From Saccharopolyspora indica (GTDB taxonomy: Bacteria; Actinomycetota; Actinomycetes; Mycobacteriales; Pseudonocardiaceae): a stretch of 64,000 bases of DNA. The notes under the pieces are model-generated. The model was not told the DNA's origin. It was given only the letters and a program-made list of their open reading frames with translations, and did no database searches. Both the position numbers and the translations under genes were made by a program. Below, piece after piece: positions 55,067 through 64,000 of this stretch. The stretch is from positions 1 to 64,000 of the forward strand of contig NZ_JAQGLB010000012.1 of the NCBI RefSeq assembly GCF_027853965.1, in the 5' to 3' direction. Position 1 is the stretch's first letter, and the number at the start of each line of letters is the position of its first letter.

Positions 55067-56926
55067 ATGGCCGGGGTGCGCAGGGCGTTGCTCATCGCGA
55101 CGAGCACCTACGCCGACGCCGGGTTCGGCAGGTTGCAGGCCCCGGACGCCGATGCCACCGGCCTGCAGCGGGTGCTGGCCGATCCGGCGATCGGCGGGTA
55201 CCAGGTCGAGATCCTGCGCGACCCGGCGCACCAGGACGCGATGCTGGCCGTCGAGGACCTCTACGCCGACGCGGGCCCCGACGACCTGGTGCTGCTCTAC
55301 GTGTCCGGCCACGGCGTCAAGGACGACGACGGCCGCCTCTACCTGGCGATGACCAACTCCCGGCTGGACCGGCTGAGCTCCACCGCGATGCCTGCGACCT
55401 TCGTGCACGACCGGATGGCCGACAGCCGGTCGCGCGCCGTGGTGGTGTGGCTGGACTGCTGCTTCTCGGGCGCCTTCCCGCGCGGCTACCTGGTCCGGGC
55501 CGCGGGCCGCCACGCCAACGTCAAGGAGCAGCTGCTGCGCGGCGGCGGCGCGGCCAACGCGTTCGCCGACGACGAGTCGCGCGGCTACGCGGTGATGACC
55601 TCGTCCACCGCGCTGCAGTACTCCTTCGAACCCGACGGCGGCGCGATCGGCGAAGCCGCGCCCTCGCTGTTCACCCGGCAGCTGATCGACGGCCTGCGCA
55701 CCGGCGAGGCCGACCGCGACCGGGACGGCGCGGTCGACGTCGGCGAGCTCTACCAGTACGTCCTGGAACGGCTCCGCGACCGGCGCGGCCGCCAGCAGCC
55801 CACGCTCTACAGCCGGATCGCGGGCAAGCTCTACGTCGCGAACAACCCGAACCCGGCCGTCGAGCCCGCAGCGGTCCCGGCCGCGGAACCCGAGCCGGTC
55901 GCCCGGCGGCGGTGGCGGCCCCGGTGGCTCCGGTGGCCGGTCTGGACCGTGCTCCTCGTGACCCTCGTCATCGGCATCGCCGCGATCGCCGTGCCGTACC
56001 TGTGGTACCGGTTCGCCGCGCTGGAGATCGATCCGCAGCCACCGGTCGTGCTGCGGCACACCACCGACGTCGGCGATGTCTCGATCAGCCCGGACGGCGA
56101 GCTCGTCGCCACCGCGAGCGGGCAGACCGGCGGCCCGGAGCAGCGCGGCCAGGTCCAGCTGTGGGACGCGGCCTCCGGTCGCCGGGTGGCGGAGTTCACG
56201 GACCCGGACCGGGTGCAGGCCGTGCAGTTCAGCCCGGACGGGACGCTGCTGGCGACCGGCACCTGGGAGGACGTCGTGCGGCTCTACGACGTGGCCGGAC
56301 GGCGGGAGGTCGGCGTGCTGCGCGGCCATGCGGCGCACATCACGGGTGTGGCGTTCAGCCCGGACGGCAGGCTGCTGGCCAGCACCGGGGCCGACGAGCA
56401 GATCCGCGTCTGGGACGTCCGGGCGCAGCGCCAGGCCGCAGCGATCACCTCGAACCAGCAGTGCAGCTCCCCGGCGTTCAGCGCGGACGCCGGGCTGCTG
56501 GTCGCCACCTGCGAGACCGGGGTGTGGGTGTGGGACCTGGCCGACCGCGTGCCGGCCGCGGTCATCGGAGTCGCGGGGAACAAGGTGGTCGGCTTCGACC
56601 GCGCGGGCGCGCTGGTCTTCACCGACGAACGCGGCGAGGTCCTGACCTGGGACCACGAGGGGCGGGCCCGCTTCCCCCGGCTGCCGCCGCGCACCGCGTG
56701 GCGCGCCGGTGACGTGGCGCTCGACCCGGCCGACGACCGGGTCCTGGCCGCCACGACCAGCACGCTGGAGGTGAAGATCTGGGACGCCCGGCAGCAGCGG
56801 GTGGTGAGCACCCTCACCGGGCACACCGGCGCCATCGGGGTCATCGAGTTCAGCGCCGACGGCCGCCTGCTGGCCACCGCGAGCAGCGACCGCACGGTGC
56901 GCGTCTGGCCGCTGGTGGCGCCGTGA
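55067..56926 (+). CDS. Membrane-anchored caspase-WD40 protein
   Basis: This 619-residue protein is of peptidase family C14. The N-terminal caspase domain (about 1-250) has H82 in LYVSGHGVKDDDG and the nucleophile in DCCFSG (C132). An EF-hand-like DRDRDGAVDVGEL follows at about 225. A hydrophobic helix at about 285-310 (WTVLLVTLVIGIAAIAVPYLW) anchors it, and the C-terminal 300 residues are WD40 repeats (FSPDGTLLATG, VAFSPDGRLLASTGADEQIRVWD). Caspase-WD40 proteins occur in bacterial defence and signalling. GGGAGG precedes the ATG. It lies just outside the toxin locus, so its relation to it is unknown. Confidence 0.85.
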   Translation: MAGVRRALLIATSTYADAGFGRLQAPDADATGLQRVLADPAIGGYQVEILRDPAHQDAMLAVEDLYADAGPDDLVLLYVSGHGVKDDDGRLYLAMTNSRLDRLSSTAMPATFVHDRMADSRSRAVVVWLDCCFSGAFPRGYLVRAAGRHANVKEQLLRGGGAANAFADDESRGYAVMTSSTALQYSFEPDGGAIGEAAPSLFTRQLIDGLRTGEADRDRDGAVDVGELYQYVLERLRDRRGRQQPTLYSRIAGKLYVANNPNPAVEPAAVPAAEPEPVARRRWRPRWLRWPVWTVLLVTLVIGIAAIAVPYLWYRFAALEIDPQPPVVLRHTTDVGDVSISPDGELVATASGQTGGPEQRGQVQLWDAASGRRVAEFTDPDRVQAVQFSPDGTLLATGTWEDVVRLYDVAGRREVGVLRGHAAHITGVAFSPDGRLLASTGADEQIRVWDVRAQRQAAAITSNQQCSSPAFSADAGLLVATCETGVWVWDLADRVPAAVIGVAGNKVVGFDRAGALVFTDERGEVLTWDHEGRARFPRLPPRTAWRAGDVALDPADDRVLAATTSTLEVKIWDARQQRVVSTLTGHTGAIGVIEFSADGRLLATASSDRTVRVWPLVAP

Positions 56927-57051
56927 GCTGTGATCCATCTCGCCAGCCGGGAAGGGCTTGGCGGGGTGGGTAGAGTGGTTCGCACTACGCGGACGCGGGC
57001 TCTCACCCGAGGTGGTGCCGGGTGATCGAGCAGGTCAAGGGGGACCCCGTT

Positions 57052-57081
57052 TTGACCCTCTGAGAACGGGGCAGGTATCTT
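57052..57081 (+). promoter_or_regulatory. rpsL operon promoter
   Basis: TTGACC (57052-57057) and TATCTT (57076-57081) are separated by 18 bp. It would give a leader of about 300 nt before rpsL. The leader from 57090 to 57390 holds no gene; a short hairpin-prone stretch lies near 57090. Confidence 0.6.
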
Positions 57082-57390
57082 TGTTTATCGGACCCGACAC
57101 CCATCGGGTCGATCCGCATGCCCGTGCATGACGTGGTCCCCGCCTCCGGGCGACCGCGCCAGCGCCGAGGATGTGTGGAACTCCTCTCGACAACCCTCCG
57201 GGGTCGTTCCCATCGGGGCGCATCAGCGCCGCAAAGGCCGAGGAGCGGGCGACACGCCCGACCTCGTGGGCGGGGGGAGTCCCGAAACACAGTGCCTGAC
57301 AGGTGCTCGACGCCAGGGCACGCCGAAGCTCGAACGAGCGGCCGCTTGGTCGAGTACCAGAAGACGCGAACGCTGACAGAAAGCCGGTCC

Positions 57391-57765
57391 ATGCCCACCA
57401 TCCAGCAGCTGGTCCGTAAGGGCCGCCAGGACAAGGTCGCGAAGACCAAGACCGCGGCGCTCAAGGGGAGCCCGCAGCGGCGTGGCGTGTGCACCCGCGT
57501 GTACACCACCACCCCCAAGAAGCCCAACTCGGCCCTGCGCAAGGTCGCCCGTGTCAAGCTGAGCAGCGGCATCGAGGTCACGGCCTACATCCCCGGTGAG
57601 GGTCACAACCTGCAGGAGCACTCGATCGTGCTCGTTCGTGGCGGCCGTGTGAAGGACCTGCCCGGTGTGCGCTACAAGATCCTCCGCGGTTCCGCTGACA
57701 CCCAGGGTGTGAAGAACCGCAAGCAGTCTCGCAGCAAGTACGGTGCGAAGAAGGAGAAGAGCTGA
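57391..57765 (+). CDS. rpsL: 30S ribosomal protein S12
   Basis: This is the 124-residue S12 protein of the decoding centre. The sequence is full length for actinobacteria, with K43 in TPKKPNSA and K88 in RVKDLPG, both at their streptomycin-sensitive state. ATG 57391 gives the family start [12 protein letters not shown]. It overlaps the rpsG start (TGATG). Confidence 0.98.
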   Translation: MPTIQQLVRKGRQDKVAKTKTAALKGSPQRRGVCTRVYTTTPKKPNSALRKVARVKLSSGIEVTAYIPGEGHNLQEHSIVLVRGGRVKDLPGVRYKILRGSADTQGVKNRKQSRSKYGAKKEKS

Positions 57766-58235
57766 TGCCCCGCAAGGGTCCGGCCCCGAAGCGGCCGCTG
57801 CACGCCGACCCCGTCTACGGGTCGCCGCTGGTCACGCAGCTGGTCAACAAGGTCCTGGTCGACGGCAAGCGTTCGCTGGCCGAGCGGATCGTCTACGCGG
57901 CGCTGGAAGGCTGCCGGGAGAAGACCGGCACCGACCCGGTCGTCACGCTCAAGCGTGCCCTGGACAACGTGAAGCCGACCCTGGAGGTCCGCAGCCGCCG
58001 CGTCGGTGGCGCGACCTACCAGGTGCCGATCGAGGTGCGTGCCGGTCGTTCCACGACCCTCGCGCTGCGCTGGCTGGTCAGCTACTCGCGGGCGCGCCGC
58101 GAGAAGACCATGGTCGAGCGCCTGATGAACGAGCTGCTGGACGCGAGCAACGGTCTCGGCGCGAGCGTCAAGAAGCGCGAAGACACGCACAAGATGGCGG
58201 AGTCCAACAAGGCCTTCGCGCACTACCGCTGGTGA
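57765..58235 (+). CDS. rpsG: 30S ribosomal protein S7
   Basis: This is the 156-residue S7 protein, which nucleates assembly of the 16S 3' domain. Typical features include [19 protein letters not shown] and the C-terminal [19 protein letters not shown] lies a few nt before the ATG inside the rpsL coding end. It is translationally coupled with rpsL. Confidence 0.98.
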   Translation: MPRKGPAPKRPLHADPVYGSPLVTQLVNKVLVDGKRSLAERIVYAALEGCREKTGTDPVVTLKRALDNVKPTLEVRSRRVGGATYQVPIEVRAGRSTTLALRWLVSYSRARREKTMVERLMNELLDASNGLGASVKKREDTHKMAESNKAFAHYRW

Positions 58236-58312
58236 CGTCGGGTCGGCTCTTGCCCACCTTGGCCCACCGATTCAACAGCTTGCACCTGCTGTAGGGAACG
58301 GGGAAGAAACTC

Positions 58313-60415
58313 GTGGCACGCGACGTGCTGACTGACCTGACCAAGGTCCGCAACATCGGCATCATGGCCCACATCGATGCGGGCAAGACCACCACGACCG
58401 AGCGGATCCTGTACTACACCGGGATCACGTACAAGATCGGCGAGGTGCACGACGGCGCCGCGACGATGGACTGGATGGAGGAGGAGCAGAAGCGGGGTAT
58501 CACCATCACCTCGGCTGCTACCACCACCTTCTGGGGCGACACTCAGATCAACATCATCGACACCCCCGGGCACGTCGACTTCACCGTCGAGGTGGAGCGC
58601 TCGCTGCGCGTGCTGGACGGTGCGGTCGCGGTGTTCGACGGCAAGGAAGGTGTCGAGCCGCAGTCCGAGCAGGTCTGGCGCCAGGCGGACAAGTACGAGG
58701 TTCCGCGCATCTGCTTCGTCAACAAGATGGACAAGCTGGGTGCGGACTTCTACTTCACGGTCAAGACGATCGAGGACCGCCTCCACGCCAAGCCGCTGGT
58801 GCTGCAGCTGCCGATCGGCGCCGAGTCCGACTTCCAGGGCGTCGTCGACCTGGTCCGCATGAAGGCGCTGACCTGGCGCGGCGAGGTCCAGAAGGGCACG
58901 GACTACGCGGTCGAGGACATCCCGGCCGATCTCGCCGACAAGGCCGCCGAGTACCGCGAGAAGCTGGTCGAGGCCGTCGCGGAGTCCGACGAGTCCCTGA
59001 TGGAGGCCTACTTCGGCGGCGAGGAGCTGACCGAGGAGCAGATCAAGGCCGGCATCCGGAAGCTCACCAACACCCGCGAGGCCTTCCCGGTCCTGTGCGG
59101 TACCGCGTTCAAGAACAAGGGCGTGCAGCCCATGCTCGACGCGGTGGTGGACTACCTGCCGTCGCCGCTGGACGTCCCGCCGGTGCAGGGCACCCTGCAG
59201 GACGGCGAGACCCCGGCGGAGCGCAAGCCGAGCACCGACGAGCCGTTCGCCGCGCTGGTCTCGAAGATCGCGGTTCACCCGTTCTTCGGCAAGCTGACCT
59301 ACGTCCGCGTCTACTCCGGCAAGGCCGCCTCCGGTGCCCAGGTCATCAACTCGACCAAGGGCAAGAAGGAGCGCATCGGGAAGATGTTCCAGATGCACTC
59401 CAACAAGGAGAACCCGGTCGAGGAGATCCAGGCGGGTCACATCTACGCGGTGATCGGTCTCAAGGACACGACCACCGGTGACACCCTGTGCGACCCGGCG
59501 AACCCGATCGTGCTGGAGTCGATGACCTTCCCGGCGCCGGTCATCGAGGTGGCCATCGAGCCCAAGACGAAGGCCGACCAGGAGAAGCTCTCCACGGCGA
59601 TCCAGAAGCTCGCCGAGGAAGACCCCACGTTCCAGGTCAAGCTGGACGAGGAAACCGGTCAGACCATCATCAAGGGCATGGGTGAGCTGCACCTCGAGGT
59701 GCTGGTCAACCGGATGAAGACCGACTTCAAGGTCGAGGCGAACATCGGTAAGCCGCAGGTGGCCTACCGCGAGACGATTCGCAAGTCGATCGAGAAGCAC
59801 GAGTACACGCACAAGAAGCAGACCGGTGGTTCCGGTCAGTTCGCGCGCGTGATCATCGCCGTCGACCCGATCGAGCAGACCTCCGACGCCCCGACCTACG
59901 AGTTCGCGAACAAGGTCACGGGTGGTCGGGTCCCGCGGGAGTACATCCCGTCGGTCGACCAGGGTGCGCAGGACGCGATGCAGTACGGCGTGCTGGCCGG
60001 CTACCCGCTGGTCGGCGTGAAGGTGACCTTGCTCGACGGCCAGTACCACGAGGTCGACTCCTCGGAAATGGCCTTCAAGGTCGCGGGTTCGATGGCGCTC
60101 AAGGAAGCCGCCGCCAAGGCGTCTCCCGCGCTGCTCGAACCGATGATGGCGGTCGAGGTGACCACGCCCGAGGACTACATGGGCGATGTCATCGGCGACC
60201 TGAACTCCCGCCGTGGCCAGATCCAGGCCATGGAGGAGCGCAGCGGTACCCGCGTCGTCAAGGCCCTCGTGCCGCTGTCGGAGATGTTCGGGTATGTCGG
60301 CGACCTGCGGTCCAAGACCCAGGGTCGTGCCAACTACTCGATGGTGTTCGACTCCTACGCCGAGGTTCCTTCGAACGTGGCTAAGGAGATCATCGCCAAG
60401 GCAACGGGCGAGTGA
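58313..60415 (+). CDS. fusA: Elongation factor G
   Basis: This 700-residue translational GTPase moves mRNA and tRNA through the ribosome. It has the GTP-binding motifs AHIDAGKTT (G1), DTPGHVDF (G3) and NKMDKLGAD (G4), and all five domains by length. GTG 58313 follows GGGGAAG. It lies 77 bp from rpsG in the classical str operon order. Confidence 0.98.
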   Translation: MARDVLTDLTKVRNIGIMAHIDAGKTTTTERILYYTGITYKIGEVHDGAATMDWMEEEQKRGITITSAATTTFWGDTQINIIDTPGHVDFTVEVERSLRVLDGAVAVFDGKEGVEPQSEQVWRQADKYEVPRICFVNKMDKLGADFYFTVKTIEDRLHAKPLVLQLPIGAESDFQGVVDLVRMKALTWRGEVQKGTDYAVEDIPADLADKAAEYREKLVEAVAESDESLMEAYFGGEELTEEQIKAGIRKLTNTREAFPVLCGTAFKNKGVQPMLDAVVDYLPSPLDVPPVQGTLQDGETPAERKPSTDEPFAALVSKIAVHPFFGKLTYVRVYSGKAASGAQVINSTKGKKERIGKMFQMHSNKENPVEEIQAGHIYAVIGLKDTTTGDTLCDPANPIVLESMTFPAPVIEVAIEPKTKADQEKLSTAIQKLAEEDPTFQVKLDEETGQTIIKGMGELHLEVLVNRMKTDFKVEANIGKPQVAYRETIRKSIEKHEYTHKKQTGGSGQFARVIIAVDPIEQTSDAPTYEFANKVTGGRVPREYIPSVDQGAQDAMQYGVLAGYPLVGVKVTLLDGQYHEVDSSEMAFKVAGSMALKEAAAKASPALLEPMMAVEVTTPEDYMGDVIGDLNSRRGQIQAMEERSGTRVVKALVPLSEMFGYVGDLRSKTQGRANYSMVFDSYAEVPSNVAKEIIAKATGE

Positions 60416-60617
60416 CCCGCTGCCCGGCCCCCGGGTGACCGGGACCGGGCGACGGCGACGCCTCGCGAAGGCGACCGGGGAGCAATCCCCTCCAGTTCGG
60501 CGGCGTGCGGACCGCCATCCGCTAGGACAGCGGTCCGCACGTCACCTACCCGACAGGACTCCGCCTGGCACACCAAGTCGTACGGCGGAAAGTTAACAAG
60601 TCCAGGAGGACAATCCA

Positions 60618-61811
<1,194 letters not shown>

Positions 61812-61818
61812 CGTGGCG

Positions 61819-61852
61819 AGGGCCCGCTTCCGCTCCGGCGGAGGCGGGCCCT
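61819..61852 (+). terminator. tuf terminator
   Basis: AGGGCCCGCTTCCGC (61819-61833) pairs with GCGGAGGCGGGCCCT (61838-61852) with one T-G pair, a 15-bp stem with a 4-nt loop, 7 bp after the tuf stop. Confidence 0.8.
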
Positions 61853-61895
61853 CTGCGTTGCGGGTGACCTCGGTCGCCCAAACGCACCCCCGATT

Positions 61896-61923
61896 TTGGC
61901 TGGCACAGCGGGTGTGTCATCCT
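61896..61923 (+). promoter_or_regulatory. Candidate S10 operon promoter
   Basis: TTGGCT (61896-61901) and CATCCT (61918-61923) are spaced 16 bp. The leader to rpsJ is then about 400 nt. The rest of this 513-bp interval (61812-62324) has no gene or clear structure that I can identify. Confidence 0.45.
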
Positions 61924-62324
61924 GTATGGGTTGCTCGTTCAGGGCGGCTGGAAATTCGAAGCACTTCGAGGGTCCAGCCGCCTTGCTGCGAGGGCCTCGG
62001 GCCCTTGTTCCGGTTCAGGACTGCTCTCTGGCGGTGCTGATGCCACCGGTTCCCGGTAGGCGGACCGAACGGGGCGCTAGAAGGTGTACGGGCCGCAAGG
62101 CCCACCCCATCGGCGACGTTCGAGGGGACCGGTGTGCGGTAGCCGGGCGACACGCCCGACCGCGTGTACCGGGCACCAGATACCTGAACAGGGGCGGACT
62201 GAGAGCTGTGGCGGCTCCCGGGATCGGGGACCACACCAGGCTGAGGCCGCGTGGGGCACCGGGTGCGGTGCACCCGCACCCAAGACCAAACCGCGGCACG
62301 AGACTAGAGGAACGGCAAGCCACT

Positions 62325-62630
62325 ATGGCGGGACAGAAGATCCGCATCCGGCTCAAGGCCTACGACCACGAGGCGATCGACGCGTCTGCGCGCAAGATCG
62401 TCGAGACCGTGACGCGCACCGGCGCTCGGGTCGTTGGGCCGGTGCCGCTGCCCACGGAGAAGAACGTCTACTGCGTCATCCGCTCCCCGCACAAGTACAA
62501 GGACTCGCGGGAGCACTTCGAGATGCGGACGCACAAGCGGCTCATCGACATCCTCGAACCGACGCCGAAGACGGTTGACGCGCTGATGCGCATCGACCTG
62601 CCGGCCAGCGTCGACGTGAACATCCAGTAA
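62325..62630 (+). CDS. rpsJ: 30S ribosomal protein S10
   Basis: This is the 101-residue S10 protein (NusE), part of the 30S head and of antitermination complexes. The start [19 protein letters not shown] and end PASVDVNIQ are typical. AGAGGAA precedes the ATG. Confidence 0.98.
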   Translation: MAGQKIRIRLKAYDHEAIDASARKIVETVTRTGARVVGPVPLPTEKNVYCVIRSPHKYKDSREHFEMRTHKRLIDILEPTPKTVDALMRIDLPASVDVNIQ

Positions 62631-62663
62631 GCGGCGACGAGGTAGCTGGAGAGAACGAGACCT

Positions 62664-63314
62664 ATGTCTGACAGGCAGATCAAGGGGATTCTGGGCACCA
62701 AGCTCGGCATGACCCAGGTCTTCGACGACAAGAACCGGGTCGTCCCGGTGACCGTCGTGCAGGCCGGGCCGAACGTGGTCACCCAGATCCGGACCCCCGA
62801 GAAGGACGGCTACTCGGCCGTGCAGCTGGCGTTCGGCGCCATCGACCCGCGCAAGGTGAACAAGCCGCGAGGCGGCCACTTCACCAAGGCCGGTGTCACC
62901 CCGCGCCGCCACATCGTCGAGCTGCGCACCGCGGACGCCGGTGAGTACGAGCTGGGCCAGGAGATCAGCGCCGACCTCTTCGAGTCGGGCGCCGTGGTCG
63001 ACGTCGTCGGCACCAGCAAGGGCAAGGGCTTCGCGGGCACCATCAAGCGCCACGGTTTCCGCAGCCAGGGCGCGAGCCACGGTACCCAGGCGGTGCACCG
63101 CAAGCCCGGTTCCATCGGTGGCTGCGCCACCCCCGGTCGCGTGTTCAAGGGCATGCGGATGGCCGGTCGCATGGGCCGGGACCGCGTCACCACCCAGAAC
63201 CTGACCGTCCACAAGGTGGAGGCCGAGACCGGCCTGCTGCTGATCAAGGGCGCAGTCCCCGGCCCCAAGGGCGGACTGGTCCTGGTTAAGAGTCCTGCGA
63301 AGGGTGGTGCGTGA
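62664..63314 (+). CDS. rplC: 50S ribosomal protein L3
   Basis: This is the 216-residue L3 protein near the peptidyl-transferase centre. The typical start is [14 protein letters not shown], and the conserved loop around KHRH-like [23 protein letters not shown] is present. Stop overlaps the rplD ATG (TGATG). Confidence 0.97.
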   Translation: MSDRQIKGILGTKLGMTQVFDDKNRVVPVTVVQAGPNVVTQIRTPEKDGYSAVQLAFGAIDPRKVNKPRGGHFTKAGVTPRRHIVELRTADAGEYELGQEISADLFESGAVVDVVGTSKGKGFAGTIKRHGFRSQGASHGTQAVHRKPGSIGGCATPGRVFKGMRMAGRMGRDRVTTQNLTVHKVEAETGLLLIKGAVPGPKGGLVLVKSPAKGGA

Positions 63315-63997
63315 TGAGCCTGACGCTCGACGTCCGTACCCCGGACGGTAAGACCGACGGCACCGTCGAACTGCCCGCCGAGATCTTCGACGTGCAGGCC
63401 AACGTGGCGCTGATGCACCAGGTCGTGGTGGCCCAGCTGGCCGCCGCGCGCCAGGGCACCCACGCCACCAAGACGCGCGGTCAGGTGTCCGGCGGCGGCA
63501 AGAAGCCGTACCGCCAGAAGGGCACCGGCAACGCCCGCCAGGGCTCGATCCGCGCCCCGCAGTTCACCGGTGGTGGCGTCGTCCACGGCCCGCAGCCGCG
63601 TGACTACTCCCAGCGGACCCCGAAGAAGATGAAGGTCGCCGCCCTGCGCGGTGCCCTCTCCGACCGGGTCCGCGCCGGCCAGCTGCACGTGGTGACCGGC
63701 GTGGTCGGCGGCGAGCAGCCGTCCACCAAGTCGGCCAAGACCGCGCTGCGGACCTGGACCGAGGCCAAGAAGGTTCTGGTCGTGCTCAACCGCAACGAGG
63801 AGGAGAACTCCTGGTTGAGCCTGCGGAACCTGCAGAACGTGCACCTGATCGACCCCGGCCAGCTGAACACCTACGACGTGCTGAACAGCGATGACGTCGT
63901 GTTCACCAAGGCCGCGTTCGAGCGCTTCGTCGCTGGCCCGGTCAAGGGCCGGTCGGTCAAGGCCGCCGCGTCTTCCGCAGAGGAGGCACAGCAGTGA
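63314..63997 (+). CDS. rplD: 50S ribosomal protein L4
   Basis: This is the 227-residue L4 protein with the extended loop that lines the exit tunnel (around [19 protein letters not shown]). The ATG at 63314 overlaps the rplC stop. A GTG at 63311 would add one residue. The stop overlaps the start of the next gene. Confidence 0.96.
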   Translation: MSLTLDVRTPDGKTDGTVELPAEIFDVQANVALMHQVVVAQLAAARQGTHATKTRGQVSGGGKKPYRQKGTGNARQGSIRAPQFTGGGVVHGPQPRDYSQRTPKKMKVAALRGALSDRVRAGQLHVVTGVVGGEQPSTKSAKTALRTWTEAKKVLVVLNRNEEENSWLSLRNLQNVHLIDPGQLNTYDVLNSDDVVFTKAAFERFVAGPVKGRSVKAAASSAEEAQQ

Positions 63998-64000
63998 GCG
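63994..64000 (+). CDS. rplW: Start of rplW (50S ribosomal protein L23), partial
   Basis: A GTG at 63994 overlaps the rplD stop (GTGA) and is preceded by AGGAGG (63981-63986) at 7 nt. Only two codons lie in the window. The identity is inferred from the conserved S10 operon order. Confidence 0.7.

Overview
The window is high-GC actinobacterial DNA, most like a Pseudonocardiaceae genome such as Saccharopolyspora. The family assignment is inferred from gene content: a TTG-started rpoB, XRE/DUF397 pairs, YbaB-EspC-WXG modules, and many GTG starts. The chromosomal frame is rpoB-rpoC (12.9-20.4 kb), then rpsL-rpsG-fusA-tuf (57.4-61.8 kb) and the start of the S10 operon rpsJ-rplC-rplD-rplW (62.3-64 kb, running off the right edge). 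Between rpoC and rpsL lie about 37 kb of accessory genes.

Left part (1-12 kb). An excisionase-like gene and a tyrosine integrase mark the edge of an integrative element. A LysR regulator, an MFS exporter, a large BTAD/NB-ARC/TPR (AfsR-like) regulator, a divergent FMN reductase plus arylamine N-acetyltransferase pair, and a TPR-CHAT protein with a degraded active site and probable C-terminal frameshift follow.

Middle accessory part (20.5-34.7 kb). It holds a TetR regulator with a perfect 33-bp operator coupled to a macrolide-type glycosyltransferase, an XRE/DUF397 pair, small proteins, an aminoglycoside-phosphotransferase-fold kinase, a SUKH-LRR protein and a membrane protein. Two parallel minus-strand modules (YbaB/EbfC - EspC-like - WXG protein) come next; the WXG gene of the second is broken by a 4-bp duplication. 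A small Ala/Pro-rich protein and a MocR-type regulator close the region.

Most interesting part (34.9-54.8 kb, plus strand). A third YbaB - EspC-like - WXG module ends in an 1802-residue predicted type VII secretion toxin. It has a WXG-type N-terminus, long low-complexity linkers, a C80/caspase-like His-Cys domain and a C-terminal ADP-ribosyltransferase (ART). An 83-residue orphan follows, then four large genes that together carry seven ADP-ribosylglycohydrolase (ARH) domains. Three of these keep the metal-binding Asp residues and four have lost them. The series ends with a gene whose C-terminus matches the TNT NAD(P)-glycohydrolase domain. I read this as one NAD/ADP-ribose toxin-immunity locus: the ART tip modifies a target and the ARH proteins are candidates for reversing it. 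A membrane-anchored caspase-WD40 protein (55.1-56.9 kb) lies next to it. No secretion machinery genes (EccB/C/D/E, MycP) are in the window, so export would depend on a system encoded elsewhere.

Promoters, operators, hairpins and repeats are listed where they can be read. I found no tRNA, rRNA or CRISPR array.
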